A stretch of 64,000 nucleotides of DNA. It comes from Parvibaculum sp041688015 (GTDB lineage: Bacteria > Pseudomonadota > Alphaproteobacteria > Parvibaculales > Parvibaculaceae). The stretch is taken from assembly GCA_041688015.1 (NCBI GenBank), contig JBDNIY010000001.1, forward strand, positions 744,001 to 808,000, in the 5' to 3' direction. This document shows, piece after piece, positions 8,065 through 15,951 of this stretch (positions are counted from its first letter, which is position 1; each line of letters starts with the position of its first letter). The notes under the pieces are model-generated. The model made no database searches. It was given only the letters and a program-made list of their open reading frames with translations, and was not told the DNA's origin. The translations under genes and the position numbers were made by a program.

Positions 8065-8728
8065 TCAATACGCTCGACGGTCCATTTGCGACACGCTGGT
8101 TACACTTTCGGTACAGCCATACCGCAGTTGCACAGCAGGCCGAGAACCGACCGTCTCAAACCAGCGTCGCGTATTTGCGCCCTCGCCAATCACTTCCGGC
8201 TTTGCCTTGGCAATCGTCTCGAAGGCAGGTGCTATCCACGGGTAAGTGATGATGTCGGCAATCGAATAGTCGCCACCAAGATGCGTGGTTTCACCGAGGC
8301 GCTTTTCGAGAATGGCAACCAAACGGGCAGCCTCATTCTGATAACGATTAATGGCGTAAGGAATAGCCTCCGGCGCGTTCATAAAATGAAAGAGCTGGCC
8401 AAACATCGGTCCGATGCCGCCCATTTGCTACATCAACCACTCCCGCGTCTTGACGCATTGTGCGCCTTTGGGCGCCAGAAACTTCCCGGTCTTCTCTGCA
8501 AGATAAATCAGGATCGCGACGGACTCGAAAACCGAAAGGGGCCCCCTCAGCGTCATTGTCCACGGTGGCAGGTATGCGGTTGTTCGGGCTAATTTTTAAA
8601 ACCGCAGGCGCAAATTGCTCGTCCTTACCAATATTTATTGGGTGCGCCGCGTAATCGAGTCCACACTCCTCAAGCATGATGGAGGCCTTGCGCCCATTCG
8701 GTGTCGTCTATGTATAGAGATCGATCAT
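8065..8728 (-). pseudogene. Inactivated glutathione S-transferase gene
   Basis: The complement from the ATG at 8728 reads MIDLYT, then TAG at 8708-8710 where the family has Trp, then TTPNGRKASIMLEECGLDY and ISPNNRIPA. After DAEGAP the frame shifts (near 8540) into SVFES and ILIYLAEKTGKFL, followed by a second TAG at 8428-8430, again at a conserved Trp (WLM-stop-QMGGIGPMFGQ). The C-terminal domain then continues to 8065 (YAINRYQNEAARL, LGGDYSIADIITYPW). Two nonsense codons and a frameshift make this a pseudogene of the YghU/YfcG-like GST group. TAG ends other genes normally here, for example dinB, so recoding is not a good explanation. A sequencing error could explain one lesion but not all three. 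Confidence 0.88.
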
Positions 8729-8815
8729 ACGGCCCGCTCCTCTGGATCGGTAGTTATATGCGGCGTTCGAGCCTCACTGGCATGCAAGAAGCAGCATCCG
8801 CAAATACCAATCCGA

Positions 8816-9178
8816 TCAGTAGGTCGCGGTCACTTCGATATGATGATGCCGGTGCTGCTTACAGACATAAGGGGCGATCACATAGGTTCCCGCGGGCAAC
8901 GACATGCCGACAGCAGCCTGCGGATCGAGGAAACTCGCCACCTGCCCCCCGTCTTCCGTCTTGATGTCAAACCCGTAAGTGCCATCCATCACCCGAGTGA
9001 TCTTACCTTCACTCGGCAAAACCAACTTTGTCCCCCACTCGTCCTTGGTATGATAGGCGTCGTGCATCACGACGGTGCTGCTAGCATCGACTTCAGCGGC
9101 AAGTGCGCACGAAGCCTGCAAGACCCCTGCTCCCAGCAACATCGCCGCAACGCCAAATCCGATTCCACGCTTGCGCAT
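8816..9178 (-). CDS. Small secreted protein of unknown function
   Basis: A 120-residue protein with a Sec signal peptide: basic MRKRG, hydrophobic core VAAMLLGAGVLQASC, and a probable Ala-X-Ala cleavage before EVDAS near residue 29. The mature part has alternating hydrophobic residues suggestive of a beta sandwich, one cysteine near the C-terminus and a KQHRHHHIEV histidine cluster just before the end, which could bind metal. ATG 9178 is preferred because GAGG lies 9 nt upstream; ATG 9187 is an in-frame alternative immediately adjoining it. I do not recognise the family. It lies between two degenerate GST genes. Confidence 0.7.
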   Translation of the reverse strand: MRKRGIGFGVAAMLLGAGVLQASCALAAEVDASSTVVMHDAYHTKDEWGTKLVLPSEGKITRVMDGTYGFDIKTEDGGQVASFLDPQAAVGMSLPAGTYVIAPYVCKQHRHHHIEVTATY

Positions 9179-9229
9179 GTATGACATCCTCGCCCCCCGA
9201 TTTACGCACTTGCAAAATACCTGCCCGTA

Positions 9230-9266
9230 AAAACACTCAGCGTGTCCAGTTTCCTGGACACGCTGA
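9230..9266 (-). terminator. Rho-independent terminator of the H1-like/GST-like transcript
   Basis: A perfect 13-bp inverted repeat (arms 9237-9249 and 9254-9266, arm TCAGCGTGTCCAG) with a 4-nt loop. On the minus strand it is followed within a few bases by a run of T (complement of 9230-9234). It lies 47 bp after the stop of the GST-like ORF at 9313. Confidence 0.8.
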
Positions 9267-9312
9267 TACTTGGCAAGGACGAAACAACTTTCGAGACGCC
9301 GCTTTGCCGATC

Positions 9313-9978
9313 TTATTGCGGTGTGTGTTGCCCAAAAAGGATATCGCGAGCCTCCTCGGTGTCTTTGGCTTTGTCCCCGAATGTTCCCCTGCGCATTTTG
9401 CAAGCAGGGGCAATTTTTCGCCGACCAGTCCGGCGGACGCGCGTCCGTTCAAACCAATCCGTGAGGGTGGGAAACGCCTCAAACTGCTGGCGCGGGTCTT
9501 TATATGGTGCCACCAAACCCCAGCAGACCATTTCAACAATCAACGAACGACCGCCGAAGTCACGCCAATCCTTTACGGACTGCCTCACTTCATTGGTACG
9601 ATGATTGATAGGAAATGGAGTTTTCTTTTGTGCTAGTTGACGCGGTAGACAATCTTGCCCCGTTTTGAGGACAAACTCATCCATCTGCCTGACAAACCGT
9701 CTAGCGACAACCGCAAACACGTTGCCTTTTGCCGCTATCCTCAAAGAAGGCGCAATGGCCTGTTCGCTAACACCGATACTCACCGGCCTTGCCACGAAGG
9801 GCAGACCGCACTCCTCTAGCATAATCGACACTTTCCAGCCATGAACGCTCGTCCGGCAGAACAATTCGATCAACTCAACGGGCCCACGCATTGCCGTATC
9901 AGGCACAGCAGAACTCGTTCTTTTCGATGAGTACGTGGCCGCCGCAGGGTTTGCGGCAGGCCGGCGACTATCCGTCAT
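9313..9978 (-). pseudogene. Degenerate glutathione S-transferase-like ORF
   Basis: This 221-codon frame is open but looks like a decayed GST of the same group as the dead gene at 8065. The thioredoxin-fold start is recognisable (VELIELFCRTSVHGWKVSIM then LEECGLPF), and so are a helical-domain piece (INHRTNEVRQSV), VAPYKDPRQQFEAFPTLTDW and a family-like tail EARDILFGQ. The region between, where ISPNNRIPA and the ES/YLAEK segments should be, is scrambled or missing, and the cis-Pro motif is absent. The ATG overlaps the stop of the H1-like gene as TAATG, so it may still be translated. A divergent functional protein cannot be excluded, but loss of the glutathione-site segments argues for decay. 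Confidence 0.55.
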
Positions 9979-10412
9979 TACTTCTTTTTTGCGGCGGGCT
10001 TGCGCTTCGCAGCGGGTTTCTTCTTAGCAGCCGCTTTTTTAGCGGCAGGTTTCTTCACTGCAGCCTTTTTGACGGCAGGCTTACGCACTGCTTTTTTAAC
10101 TGCAGGTTTCCGTACTGCCTTCTTGGCAGCAGGCTTCTTCTTCGCCGCTGGCTTCTTCTTGGCAACCGGCTTCTTTGCTGCTGCCTTTTTAGCGACGGGC
10201 TTCTTTGCCGCTGTCTTTTTGGCGACAGGCTTCTTTACAACAGCCTTTTTGACCGCTGGCTTCTTCTTCGCAGCAGGTTTCTTCTTGGCGACCGTCGTCT
10301 TGGCGGCAAGCTTCTTCACTGCTGGCTTCTTCTTCGCTGCCAGCTTCTTGGCGGCGGGTTTCTTAACTGCTGCCTTCTTGGCGGCAGGTTTCGCTTTTGC
10401 TTTCGTAGCCAT
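9978..10412 (-). CDS. Histone H1-like Lys/Ala/Pro-rich DNA-binding protein
   Basis: A 144-residue protein made almost entirely of degenerate KKPAAKK, KKAAVKKP and KKPVAKK repeats from residue 2 to the end. There is no folded domain, and the charge is strongly positive. It resembles the AlgP/HctB/H1-C-tail class of bacterial nucleoid proteins, which bind DNA without sequence specificity. The ATG at 10412 is chosen because the protein-like repeat starts there and an AGGAG lies 11 nt upstream; the track-length extension upstream is unlike the family. The underlying DNA is a long imperfect direct-repeat array prone to length change by slippage. It is the first gene of a short transcript with the GST-like ORF. 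Confidence 0.85.
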   Translation of the reverse strand: MATKAKAKPAAKKAAVKKPAAKKLAAKKKPAVKKLAAKTTVAKKKPAAKKKPAVKKAVVKKPVAKKTAAKKPVAKKAAAKKPVAKKKPAAKKKPAAKKAVRKPAVKKAVRKPAVKKAAVKKPAAKKAAAKKKPAAKRKPAAKKK

Positions 10413-10576
10413 GTTTTCTCTAGCTCCTGATGTGCCGATACTATCCGGCGACAATCCATTGACTCGCAACGCACACACTTGTTGCGCCCAAGTACCCCTT
10501 AGACGCGACAAATAATATGAGCGTCACCGGTCACCTCTGCAACACACTGTTGCAAATTTGCGCAAGCGAGTGCCCG

Positions 10577-10596
10577 CCACTTTCAGCAGAAAGTGG
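10577..10596. terminator. Weak hairpin downstream of gatB
   Basis: Arms CCACTTTC (10577-10584) and GAAAGTGG (10589-10596) with a 4-nt loop, 37 bp beyond the gatB stop. No good T-run follows on the minus strand, so termination is only a possibility. Confidence 0.35.
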
Positions 10597-10632
10597 TTTA
10601 CAAATCGTTCACTGGAGTCGTAGATTTTTTTG

Positions 10633-12147
10633 TCAGCTGTCGGACGAAAGACTCAATTTTGTTTTGAGGATTTCATTGACAACCTGCGGATTAGCCTTAC
10701 CAGACGTGGATTTCATGACTTGTCCGACAAACCAACCTGCAAGCGCTGGCTTTTCTTTTACCTGCGCAACCTTATCCGGGTTCGCCGCAATGATGGCATC
10801 AACCGCGGCTTCAATAGCGCCCGTATCGGTCACTTGACGCAACCCGTCTTTTTCGACGATTTCAGCGGGGTCACGTCCCGTTTTGTACATCGAATCAAAA
10901 ACATCCTTTGCGATTCGACCTGAAATCGTGCCGTCCGTAATGAGATCAACAAGCTCTCCAAGCTGCTTTGCACTGACCGGAGAAGTTTCAATCGTGTGCC
11001 CTTCACGATGCAATGCACCGAACAGGTCGCTCGTCAGCCAGTTCACGGCAAGCTTGCCATCGCGTCCCGGCTTACCGCTTTTCATCACCGCTTCATAGTA
11101 GTCAGCGGTCGCCGCTTCGCCGACCAGAACGGTCGCGTCATAGGCCGACAGACCGTATTCCGACATCAAGCGCGCCTTCTTGTCATCAGGCAGCTCGGGC
11201 AAACTTGCTGCAATGCGGTCAACATCGGCCTGCTCCAACACCAATGGCAGCAAATCGGGATCCGGGAAGTAGCGATAGTCATGCGCTTCTTCCTTGGAGC
11301 GCATCGAACGCGTTTCACCCGCCTTCGGATCGAACAACCGCGTTTCCTGCTTAATCGAACCGCCTTCTTCGAGAATTTCAATCTGGCGACGTGCTTCATA
11401 TTCGATCGCCTGACCAATGAAACGGATTGAGTTCACATTCTTGATTTCGCAGCGTGTACCCAAGGGCCCGCCTGGACGGCGCACCGATACGTTAACGTCC
11501 GCGCGAAGCGAACCTTCCTCCATATTGCCGTCACAAGTTCCGAGATAGCGCAGGATGGTGCGCAGTTTGGTGACATAAGCACGCGCTTCGTCGGACGAAC
11601 GCATGTCCGGCTTTGAAACGATTTCCATAAGTGCGATACCCGACCGGTTAAGGTCGACATGGCTGGAACCCGGCCCCAAGTCATGCACGCTCTTACCCGC
11701 GTCCTGTTCCATATGCAGTCGCTCGATGCCCACAGCCACACTGCGTCCACCGGCAAGATCAATCACAACCTCACCTTCGCCGACAATCGGATACTTAAAC
11801 TGCGAAATCTGATAGCCCTGCGGAAGATCGGGGTAGAAATAGTTCTTCCGATCAAACACAGAGCGCAAATTGATCTGCGCCCGCAGCCCGAGACCCGTCT
11901 TCACCGCCTGCTCAACGCAATAGCGGTTGATGACGGGCAACATGCCGGGCAATGCCGCATCAACTAGGCTCACCTGCGTATTGGGCTCGGCACCAAAGGC
12001 TGTTGACGCCCCCGAAAAAAGTTTCGCATCCGAAGTGATTTGCGCGTGAACCTCAAGGCCCAAAATGATCTCCCAATCGCCCGTGGCACCTTCGATTAGG
12101 TCTTCGTCGCGCGGATCTCGGTGCGCCATGCTGTATATGACGGTCAT
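10633..12147 (-). CDS. gatB: Aspartyl/glutamyl-tRNA(Asn/Gln) amidotransferase subunit B
   Basis: A 504-residue GatB: the catalytic cradle begins WEIILGLEVHAQITSDAKLFSG, continues PGMLPVINRYCVEQA and RKNYFYPDLPQGYQISQ, and carries the conserved VDLNRSGIALMEIVS. The C-terminal GatB/YqeY tail domain (residues about 355-504) ends GKANPQVVNEIL. GatB phosphorylates Glu-tRNA(Gln) or Asp-tRNA(Asn) and transamidates it with ammonia delivered by GatA. ATG 12147 is chosen because it forms an ATGA overlap with the gatA stop; ATG 12159 is an alternative. It is third in the gatC-gatA-gatB operon, so this organism probably charges tRNA-Gln indirectly. Confidence 0.96.
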   Translation of the reverse strand: MTVIYSMAHRDPRDEDLIEGATGDWEIILGLEVHAQITSDAKLFSGASTAFGAEPNTQVSLVDAALPGMLPVINRYCVEQAVKTGLGLRAQINLRSVFDRKNYFYPDLPQGYQISQFKYPIVGEGEVVIDLAGGRSVAVGIERLHMEQDAGKSVHDLGPGSSHVDLNRSGIALMEIVSKPDMRSSDEARAYVTKLRTILRYLGTCDGNMEEGSLRADVNVSVRRPGGPLGTRCEIKNVNSIRFIGQAIEYEARRQIEILEEGGSIKQETRLFDPKAGETRSMRSKEEAHDYRYFPDPDLLPLVLEQADVDRIAASLPELPDDKKARLMSEYGLSAYDATVLVGEAATADYYEAVMKSGKPGRDGKLAVNWLTSDLFGALHREGHTIETSPVSAKQLGELVDLITDGTISGRIAKDVFDSMYKTGRDPAEIVEKDGLRQVTDTGAIEAAVDAIIAANPDKVAQVKEKPALAGWFVGQVMKSTSGKANPQVVNEILKTKLSLSSDS

Positions 12148-13625
12148 GCTGTCCACCATGTCGTTGGTTTGGCCGTGAAAGCCGCCGCTTCTTCCAACGC
12201 AAAGGCCGCGCGTAGAAGCGTCTCTTCATCAAATGTCCGCCCGATAAGCTGCAGGCCAAGCGGCAAACCTTCGCTCGAAAGCCCCGCAGGCACAGAAATA
12301 CCGGGAAGCCCTGCCAGATTGACGGTCACCGTGAACACGTCATTGAGATACATAGACAGAGGGTCGGCTGTCTTTTCGCCAATACCAAACGCCGCTGACG
12401 GCGCGGTCGGCGTCAGCAATACGTCGCAAGACTTATAGGCTTCTGCAAAATCACGCGCGATCAATGTGCGTACTTGCTGAGCCTTAATGTAATAAGCGTC
12501 ATAGTAGCCAGCAGATAGAACATAGGTGCCGATCAGGATGCGTCGCCGTACTTCCGGACCAAACCCGGCAGCACGTGACTTCTCATACATCTCTGTGATG
12601 TCCTTGCCTTCAACGCGTAGCCCATAGCGCACGCCATCATAGCGCGCGAGATTGGACGACGCCTCGGCTGGCGCGACAATGTAGTAGGCTGGCAGCGCAT
12701 ATTTGGTATTCGGCAAGCTAACATCGACAATCTCTGCACCCGCCGCCTTCAACCATTCAATGCCCTGCTTCCATAAAGAATCAATCTCGGCTGGCATGCC
12801 ATCGACCCGGTATTCCCTCGGAATGCCGACGCGCAATCCCTTGATACCCTGACCGAGTACGGCTTCGTAGTTGGGAACCGGCCGGTCAACGCTGGTTGAG
12901 TCTTGTTCATCGTAGCCCGCCATTGACCCCAGCATGATCGCCGCATCACGCACATCGCGCGCAATGGGCCCCGCCTGATCAAGCGACGAGGCAAAGGCGA
13001 CGACACCCCAACGCGAGCAACGCCCATATGTCGGCTTGAGGCCAACCGTGCCGGTGAAGGCCGCAGGCTGACGGATCGACCCGCCCGTATCCGTTGCCGT
13101 CGCCGCCAAACAGAGTCTGGCCGCAACCGCAGCTGACGAACCGCCCGACGAACCGCCGGGCACAATCTTCGTCGTATCGCCGGTGCGACGCCAAGGATTG
13201 ACCACAGGACCGTAGTAACTGGTCTCGTTCGATGACCCCATGGCAAACTCGTCATTATTGAGCTTGCCCAGCATTACCGCACCGTCGCGCCATAGGTTGG
13301 ACGTCACGGTCGATTCATACGGCGGCACAAAGCCATCCAGAATATGGCTGCATGCTGTCGTGCGCACGCCCTTGGTTGCAAACAAGTCCTTGATGCCCAG
13401 TGGCAGACCCTCAAGCGGTCCGCCCTCACCCTTAGCAAGCTTGGCGTCGGACGCCCGCGCCATCTCCAGCGCTTTGTCTGGTGTGGCCAGCACATAGGCG
13501 TTCAATTCGTTCGCCTCCTCCATCGCCTTGAGGTAGGCCCCCGTCAGTTCGACCGAGGTAATTTCTTTCGCCTTCAGTGCGTCGCGCGCACCAGCCAGCG
13601 TCAGCTTTGTAAGCTCACTCATCAT
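12144..13625 (-). CDS. gatA: Aspartyl/glutamyl-tRNA(Asn/Gln) amidotransferase subunit A
   Basis: A 493-residue amidase-signature protein. The Ser-cisSer-Lys triad is visible: K in LPLGIKDLFATKG near residue 78, cis-Ser and Ser in the GGSSGGSSAAVAA glycine/serine loop near residues 157-170, with TDTGGSIRQPAAF following. GatA hydrolyses glutamine and channels the ammonia to GatB. The ATG at 13625 overlaps the gatC stop as ATGA; a second ATG directly after it (13622) would shorten the protein by one residue. Length is normal. Confidence 0.97.
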   Translation of the reverse strand: MMSELTKLTLAGARDALKAKEITSVELTGAYLKAMEEANELNAYVLATPDKALEMARASDAKLAKGEGGPLEGLPLGIKDLFATKGVRTTACSHILDGFVPPYESTVTSNLWRDGAVMLGKLNNDEFAMGSSNETSYYGPVVNPWRRTGDTTKIVPGGSSGGSSAAVAARLCLAATATDTGGSIRQPAAFTGTVGLKPTYGRCSRWGVVAFASSLDQAGPIARDVRDAAIMLGSMAGYDEQDSTSVDRPVPNYEAVLGQGIKGLRVGIPREYRVDGMPAEIDSLWKQGIEWLKAAGAEIVDVSLPNTKYALPAYYIVAPAEASSNLARYDGVRYGLRVEGKDITEMYEKSRAAGFGPEVRRRILIGTYVLSAGYYDAYYIKAQQVRTLIARDFAEAYKSCDVLLTPTAPSAAFGIGEKTADPLSMYLNDVFTVTVNLAGLPGISVPAGLSSEGLPLGLQLIGRTFDEETLLRAAFALEEAAAFTAKPTTWWTA

Positions 13626-13909
13626 TCCACCACTCTCGGCACAACATAAAAACCATCTTCTGACTGCGGGGCGTTTCCCGTCACATCCTTCTGATGATCC
13701 CCAGAGGTCACAACGTCTTCGCGCATCTTCATTTTCACATCAACCACGCTGGTCATCGGCTCAACACCGCTCGTATCGACCGCCGCCAATTGCTCAACCC
13801 AATCGAGAATGGTGTTCAACTCGCCTGCGAGCGCGGGAAGCTCATCGTCCCGGACTGCGATCCGCGCAAGTCGGGCGATGCGCCGGACCGTGTCTTGATC
13901 GACCGACAT
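13622..13909 (-). CDS. gatC: Aspartyl/glutamyl-tRNA(Asn/Gln) amidotransferase subunit C
   Basis: A 95-residue GatC with the usual features: VRRIARLARIAVRDDEL at the N-terminus, LNTILDWVEQLAAVDTSGVEP in the middle and REDVVTSG followed by NAPQSEDGFYVVPRVVE at the end. It wraps around GatA and stabilises the GatA-GatB interface. The ATG at 13909 is the conserved start, and it is the first gene of the gatCAB operon. The divergent ruvX lies 228 bp away, and the intervening stretch carries an 11-bp direct repeat (CTATATAAGGA) that may reflect promoter elements. Confidence 0.96.
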   Translation of the reverse strand: MSVDQDTVRRIARLARIAVRDDELPALAGELNTILDWVEQLAAVDTSGVEPMTSVVDVKMKMREDVVTSGDHQKDVTGNAPQSEDGFYVVPRVVE

Positions 13910-13977
13910 ATAGAGTGCCTTTGTTCTGGTTCTGAAAGGACAGGCTGGCCCACCCATCGCGGGTCGGTCAGATAGTC

Positions 13978-14050
13978 CTATATAAGGATTCGAGCGGAAC
14001 ATAACAAAGCCGAGTGCAATGCCGCAACGATGCTCCACTCTATATAAGGA
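13978..14050. repeat. Direct repeat CTATATAAGGA in the gatC/ruvX divergent promoter region
   Basis: CTATATAAGGA occurs at 13978-13988 and 14040-14050, 62 bp apart. Both copies lie between divergent genes and are AT-rich, so each could overlap a -10 element or a regulator site. Confidence 0.45.
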
Positions 14051-14137
14051 GATATCACGTTGCGCGTCTCCACAGGGGAACTTATGGTCCGACCATTAAC
14101 ACCACCAACTCATGATTAAATTAAGGAAAACAATAAC

Positions 14138-14608
14138 TTGAGTGATAATGTGCAGACACTGAGCGAACTTTGTGAGGGCCTTAAGCGCAACCAGCGCCTG
14201 ATGGGGCTCGATCTCGGCTCGAAAACCATCGGCTTGTCGCTCTCAGATGTCACTTTAACTGTGGCAAGCCCACTCGAAACCATCCGCCGAACCAAATTCT
14301 CAGCCGATGTCACCCGCCTCCTGGAACTCGCCGCCAAACATGAAATTGGCGGCTTTGTCATTGGTCTGCCGATCAACATGGATGGGACGGAAGGCCCCGC
14401 CGCCCAATCCGCCCGTGCCTTCGCCCGCAATCTCAACAAGCTGACCCCCATCCCACTGGCCTTCTGGGATGAGCGCATGTCCACCGCCGCTGTGACCCGG
14501 ACATTGCTTGAAGCCGACGCCACCAGAGCACGACGCGCTGAGGTCGTCGATAAAATGGCTGCCGCTTATATTCTTCAAGGTGCTCTAGAACGTCTGCGCC
14601 GCGTATAA
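14138..14608 (+). CDS. ruvX: Putative pre-16S rRNA nuclease / Holliday junction resolvase-like protein (YqgF)
   Basis: A 156-residue YqgF/RuvX RNase H-fold protein: LMGLDLGSKTIGLSLSD near residue 26 has the first catalytic Asp, VIGLPINMDGTEGP the glycine-rich turn, WDERMST the Glu and VVDKMAAAYIL the C-terminal Asp. It is implicated in 16S rRNA 5' maturation. The start is TTG at 14138 (TAAGGA upstream), with GTG at 14150 as an alternative. It is the first of three co-directional genes (ruvX, an MFS and an AEC transporter) and divergent from gatC. Confidence 0.93.
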   Translation: MSDNVQTLSELCEGLKRNQRLMGLDLGSKTIGLSLSDVTLTVASPLETIRRTKFSADVTRLLELAAKHEIGGFVIGLPINMDGTEGPAAQSARAFARNLNKLTPIPLAFWDERMSTAAVTRTLLEADATRARRAEVVDKMAAAYILQGALERLRRV

Positions 14609-14645
14609 GGGACATGCCCACCGCGCTCACTGGAGACGATCCGCA

Positions 14646-15929
14646 TTGACCCAAGTCCCATATCGTCTGCCCCGTGAGCAGCGCTTGCTCCTCCTGCTCG
14701 TCGGAAGCTCCCTTTTCATCAACAATTACGATCTCGGAATCTTCTCGCTAGCCCTTCCCCAGATCCAAGCATCACTCGCGATCCCCGAAGAATCCATCGG
14801 CTTTTACACCGGCATCATTCGCTTCGGCGTATTGCTCGCCTTTCCGCTCGCCTTCATGGCCGACATTGTCGGACGCAAGCGTCTGCTGCTCATTACGATC
14901 TCCGGCATGACCATTGCCACCGTCCTCAGCGCCTTTGCCCAAACCGCCACGCATTTTCTCATTCTGCAAACCTTGGCGCGTTGCTTTTCATATGCAGAGG
15001 ATATGCTCTGCTATGTGATCGTCGCTGAAGTCATTGACCCACGCATGCGGGGCTGGGCGCTTGGTCGCCTTGCCGCGCTTGGCACGCTTGGCTATGGCAT
15101 GTCGTCGCTGCTCTACACCCAGATCGACATTCTGCCCCATGGCTGGCGTGATTTTTATCTCATCGGCACCGTTGGCCTTGCCGTCATCATCCTTGCCCGC
15201 AGTCAGTTGCGTGAAACGCAAAGGTTCAACGATTTACGCGCTGCCCGCGCCGCTACGCGCCAGACAATGGCCCAGCACCTATCCCCGATCGTGTCGCTTG
15301 TGCGGGCCTATCCCGGGCGCTTCGCCGCCCTCGTCGCCACAACCGCCCCCTATTCGTTCGGACTTGCTGCCACGTTCGCCTTCATCTCCAAATTTCTGCA
15401 GGACAACCACGGCTACACACCCAAGGAAGTCGGCACATTGCAATTTTTTGGTGGCGCATTGGCCATCATCGGTTATTTTGTCGCCGGACGTGTCAGTGAT
15501 CGCGTTGGCCGACGCAGGGTGCTGCTTGTCACCATTCTGTCCGTAACGGCGTTCTTTTATGTATTCTATCTAACGGGCGACCCGCGTATTCTTGTTGCAA
15601 GTTGGATCTGCGCGCTCTTTTTGTATTTTGCGTCCGAGGTCACCTTGTCGGCGCTTGGCGCGGAACTTTTCCCAACGTCCTACCGCTCAACGTCTGCGGC
15701 CGCCCGCGGCGTCATCAATGTTACCGCAGGCATCGCCGGGTTGGCGGCTGAAAGTGCTCTCTTTCCTCTTGTCGGATCGCACGCCATCGCCATCATCATC
15801 CTTCTGTCGATAGCACCGTTTGCTACCATCCCCATTATATTCCTCCCCGAAACTGCCGGACGCTCACTGGAAGACGTATCACCAGAAGTTCTGAACGATC
15901 TCGAAACCTCACCATCCCCCTTTCCGTGA
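14646..15929 (+). CDS. MFS transporter
   Basis: A 427-residue major facilitator with 12 predicted membrane segments. The inter-domain signature motifs are present twice: ADIVGRKRLLL after helix 2 (residue about 75) and GRVSDRVGRRRVLL after helix 8 (residue about 285). The layout resembles the AAHS/sugar-porter type (COG0477), which carry aromatic acids, sugars or other organic anions. The start is TTG at 14646 with GGAGACG 8 nt upstream. It lies 37 bp after ruvX and 22 bp before an AEC permease. No substrate can be named from sequence. Confidence 0.85.
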   Translation: MTQVPYRLPREQRLLLLLVGSSLFINNYDLGIFSLALPQIQASLAIPEESIGFYTGIIRFGVLLAFPLAFMADIVGRKRLLLITISGMTIATVLSAFAQTATHFLILQTLARCFSYAEDMLCYVIVAEVIDPRMRGWALGRLAALGTLGYGMSSLLYTQIDILPHGWRDFYLIGTVGLAVIILARSQLRETQRFNDLRAARAATRQTMAQHLSPIVSLVRAYPGRFAALVATTAPYSFGLAATFAFISKFLQDNHGYTPKEVGTLQFFGGALAIIGYFVAGRVSDRVGRRRVLLVTILSVTAFFYVFYLTGDPRILVASWICALFLYFASEVTLSALGAELFPTSYRSTSAAARGVINVTAGIAGLAAESALFPLVGSHAIAIIILLSIAPFATIPIIFLPETAGRSLEDVSPEVLNDLETSPSPFP

Positions 15930-15951
15930 CGCCAACCAAAGAGGCACATAA

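Noticed and set aside
8428..8710. TAG read as tryptophan or another amino acid in the GST gene
   Set aside because: TAG is used as a normal stop elsewhere in the window (dinB, eipB), and the gene also has a frameshift, so decay is simpler.
10000..10400. Regularly spaced repeats that could look like a CRISPR array
   Set aside because: The repeats are in-frame codon repeats of a Lys/Ala protein; repeat length varies and there are no distinct spacers.
9891..10515. Long plus-strand reading frames rich in Leu, Phe and Ala opposite the H1-like gene
   Set aside because: They are antisense shadows of the Lys/Ala codon repeats (AAG/GCC read as CTT/GGC) and have no Shine-Dalgarno or family match.
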